Shown here in pieces: positions 62,483 to 64,000 of a stretch of DNA of 64,000 nucleotides (within the stretch, counting starts at the first letter, position 1; each line of letters begins with the position of its first letter). A program made the position numbers and the translations under genes. The notes under the pieces are model-generated. The model searched no databases. It had not been told where the DNA came from and was given only the letters and a program-made list of their open reading frames with translations. Origin of the DNA: Betaproteobacteria bacterium (GTDB lineage: Bacteria; Pseudomonadota; Gammaproteobacteria; Burkholderiales; SG8-39); NCBI GenBank assembly GCA_947476535.1, contig CANJRC010000007.1, positions 1 to 64,000 of the forward strand, in the 5' to 3' direction.

Positions 62483-62931
62483 TGACTGGAGTGATTGAGG
62501 CGATCTGGGTGAAGCGCGCCAAGCGCGGTGTGATGGATGCCGTGGATACCGCTGAGCTCGTCACCGACCAGGGCATCGCGGGCAGTGCCAACCAGGGCGG
62601 ACGGCGGCAGGTGACCCTGCTGGAGGCCGAGGTGTGGGAATCGACCGTCGCCGCGCTGGGCAAGGAGTTATTGTTCACACCCCACCCTGTGGCGCGGCGC
62701 GCCAACCTGCTGGTGCGCGGCCTGGCGCTGGCCTACATGCGCAACCGCATCTTGTTGATCGGGGGTTGCCGACTGCAGATCTACGGCGAGACCAAGCCGT
62801 GCGAGCGCATGGACGAGGTGCTGCCCGGGCTGCAGGCAGCGCTCTATGACGACTGGCGCGGGGGCGCATTTGCGGGCGTGCTGGTGGGCGGTCGCATCGC
62901 GGTCGGGGATAAGGCCGAATGGGGCGCATGA
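62482..62931 (+). CDS. MOSC-domain protein
   Basis: [68 protein letters not shown]. Confidence 0.88.
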   Translation: MTGVIEAIWVKRAKRGVMDAVDTAELVTDQGIAGSANQGGRRQVTLLEAEVWESTVAALGKELLFTPHPVARRANLLVRGLALAYMRNRILLIGGCRLQIYGETKPCERMDEVLPGLQAALYDDWRGGAFAGVLVGGRIAVGDKAEWGA

Positions 62932-62985
62932 TGCGTCAACCAACATTGCAACGATGGAACAACGCATCCTGAAAGGAAGCCGCAC

Positions 62986-63468
62986 ATGAGCACACTGCAC
63001 GATTTCACGGCGAAGACGCTGGATGGAAAACCCTGCGACCTGTCCGCATACAAGGGCAAACTCGCGCTGTTGGTCAATACGGCGAGCGAATGCGGGCTCA
63101 CGCCGCAGTACGCCGGCCTCGAGGCATTGCACAAGAAATTCCAGGGCAAGGGGTTGGCTGTGCTCGGTTTCCCGTGCAACCAGTTCGGCGCGCAGGAGCC
63201 GGGCACCGCGGCCGAGATCGGGGCTTTCTGCCAGAAGAATTATGGTGTGAGTTTCCAGATGTTCAACAAGATCGAGGTGAATGGCGCCGGCGCGCCCCCG
63301 CTGTACCAGTGGCTGAAAAAGGAGGCTGCCGGGTCGGGGAGCGCTGAAGACATCGAGTGGAACTTTGCCAAGTTCCTGGTGGGTGCCGACGGCCACGTGG
63401 TGCGCCGTTACAAGGCCACGGTGAAGCCTGAAGCCCTCGCTGCAGACATCGAGGCATTGCTCGCCTGA
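62986..63468 (+). CDS. Glutathione peroxidase family protein
   Basis: LALLVNTASECGLTPQYAGLEALHKKFQGKGLAVLGFPCNQFGAQEPG (Cys form). Confidence 0.95.
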   Translation: MSTLHDFTAKTLDGKPCDLSAYKGKLALLVNTASECGLTPQYAGLEALHKKFQGKGLAVLGFPCNQFGAQEPGTAAEIGAFCQKNYGVSFQMFNKIEVNGAGAPPLYQWLKKEAAGSGSAEDIEWNFAKFLVGADGHVVRRYKATVKPEALAADIEALLA

Positions 63469-63480
63469 AGGCCCAGCCTG

Positions 63481-63933
63481 GTGAAAATCTGGGTCGATGC
63501 CGACGCCTGTCCGGGTGCGATCAAGGACATCCTGTTCCGTGCGTCCGAGCGCGTGAAGGTGCACCTGACACTGGTGGCCAACAAGACGCTGCGCACGCCG
63601 CCCTCGCAGTGGATCCGTGCCATCCAGGTGCCCGCCGGGTTCGACGTGGCGGACGATCGCATCGCCTCAGAATTGCAGCCGGGAGACCTGGTGATCACCG
63701 CGGACATTCCGCTCGCGGCGGCGGCCATCGGGAAAGGCGCGCATGTGCTCGATCCGCGTGGCGAGCGTCTGACCGACAACAACATCCAGGAGCGCCTCGC
63801 CCTGCGCGGCTTCATGGAAGAGCTGCGCTCGACTGGCGTGCAGACCGGTGGCCCGGCGCCATTCAGTTCGCGCGACCAGAAGGCCTTCGCCGACCAGCTG
63901 GATCGATTGCTGCAACGCTTGTTGCAGGGCTGA
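63481..63933 (+). CDS. YaiI/YqxD family protein (UPF0178)
   Basis: [67 protein letters not shown]. Confidence 0.94.
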   Translation: MKIWVDADACPGAIKDILFRASERVKVHLTLVANKTLRTPPSQWIRAIQVPAGFDVADDRIASELQPGDLVITADIPLAAAAIGKGAHVLDPRGERLTDNNIQERLALRGFMEELRSTGVQTGGPAPFSSRDQKAFADQLDRLLQRLLQG

Positions 63934-64000
63934 GTGCAGTCCCCATCCCGCTTTTCCGACTCTCTTTCCCCGTGAGCGGCGATTGATGACCATCCGGTAT

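Overview
The window is a gene-dense, high-GC chromosomal segment. Gene content and order (pilGHIJ-chpA, pilT-pilU, pyrR-pyrB-pyrC', accB-accC-prmA, hemL-thiE-thiD-rubredoxin, glnK-amtB, comM) suggest a betaproteobacterium. About 60 protein-coding genes can be supported from the sequence. I saw no rRNA, tRNA, CRISPR array, transposase, integrase or phage module, and most of the window is housekeeping. The least ordinary part is a putative catabolic cluster at 1-7.3 kb: enolase-superfamily protein, tandem class III CoA-transferase, amidohydrolase, LLM-type oxidoreductase, Bug-type binding protein and FAH hydrolase. I do not find a clear, wholly new multi-gene system. The observations most worth a second look are: (i) a sigma54-type -24/-12 promoter with two NtrC-like sites 31 bp apart upstream of porin-glnK-amtB; (ii) a +1 frame break inside an HDOD-domain gene; (iii) a tandem CoA-transferase in which the catalytic Asp seems missing from both halves; (iv) a CorA-family protein with an MgtE_N-like N-terminus and GMS instead of GMN; (v) a pair of 31-bp direct repeats bracketing the accC-prmA gap; (vi) an AT-rich structured region upstream of mpl; (vii) an acidic insert in ThiD; (viii) a TPR/OGT (SPINDLY-like) glycosyltransferase; and (ix) a dihydroorotase-like protein without the HxH metal motif. 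Family calls were made by eye from the translated ORFs; no database search was run.
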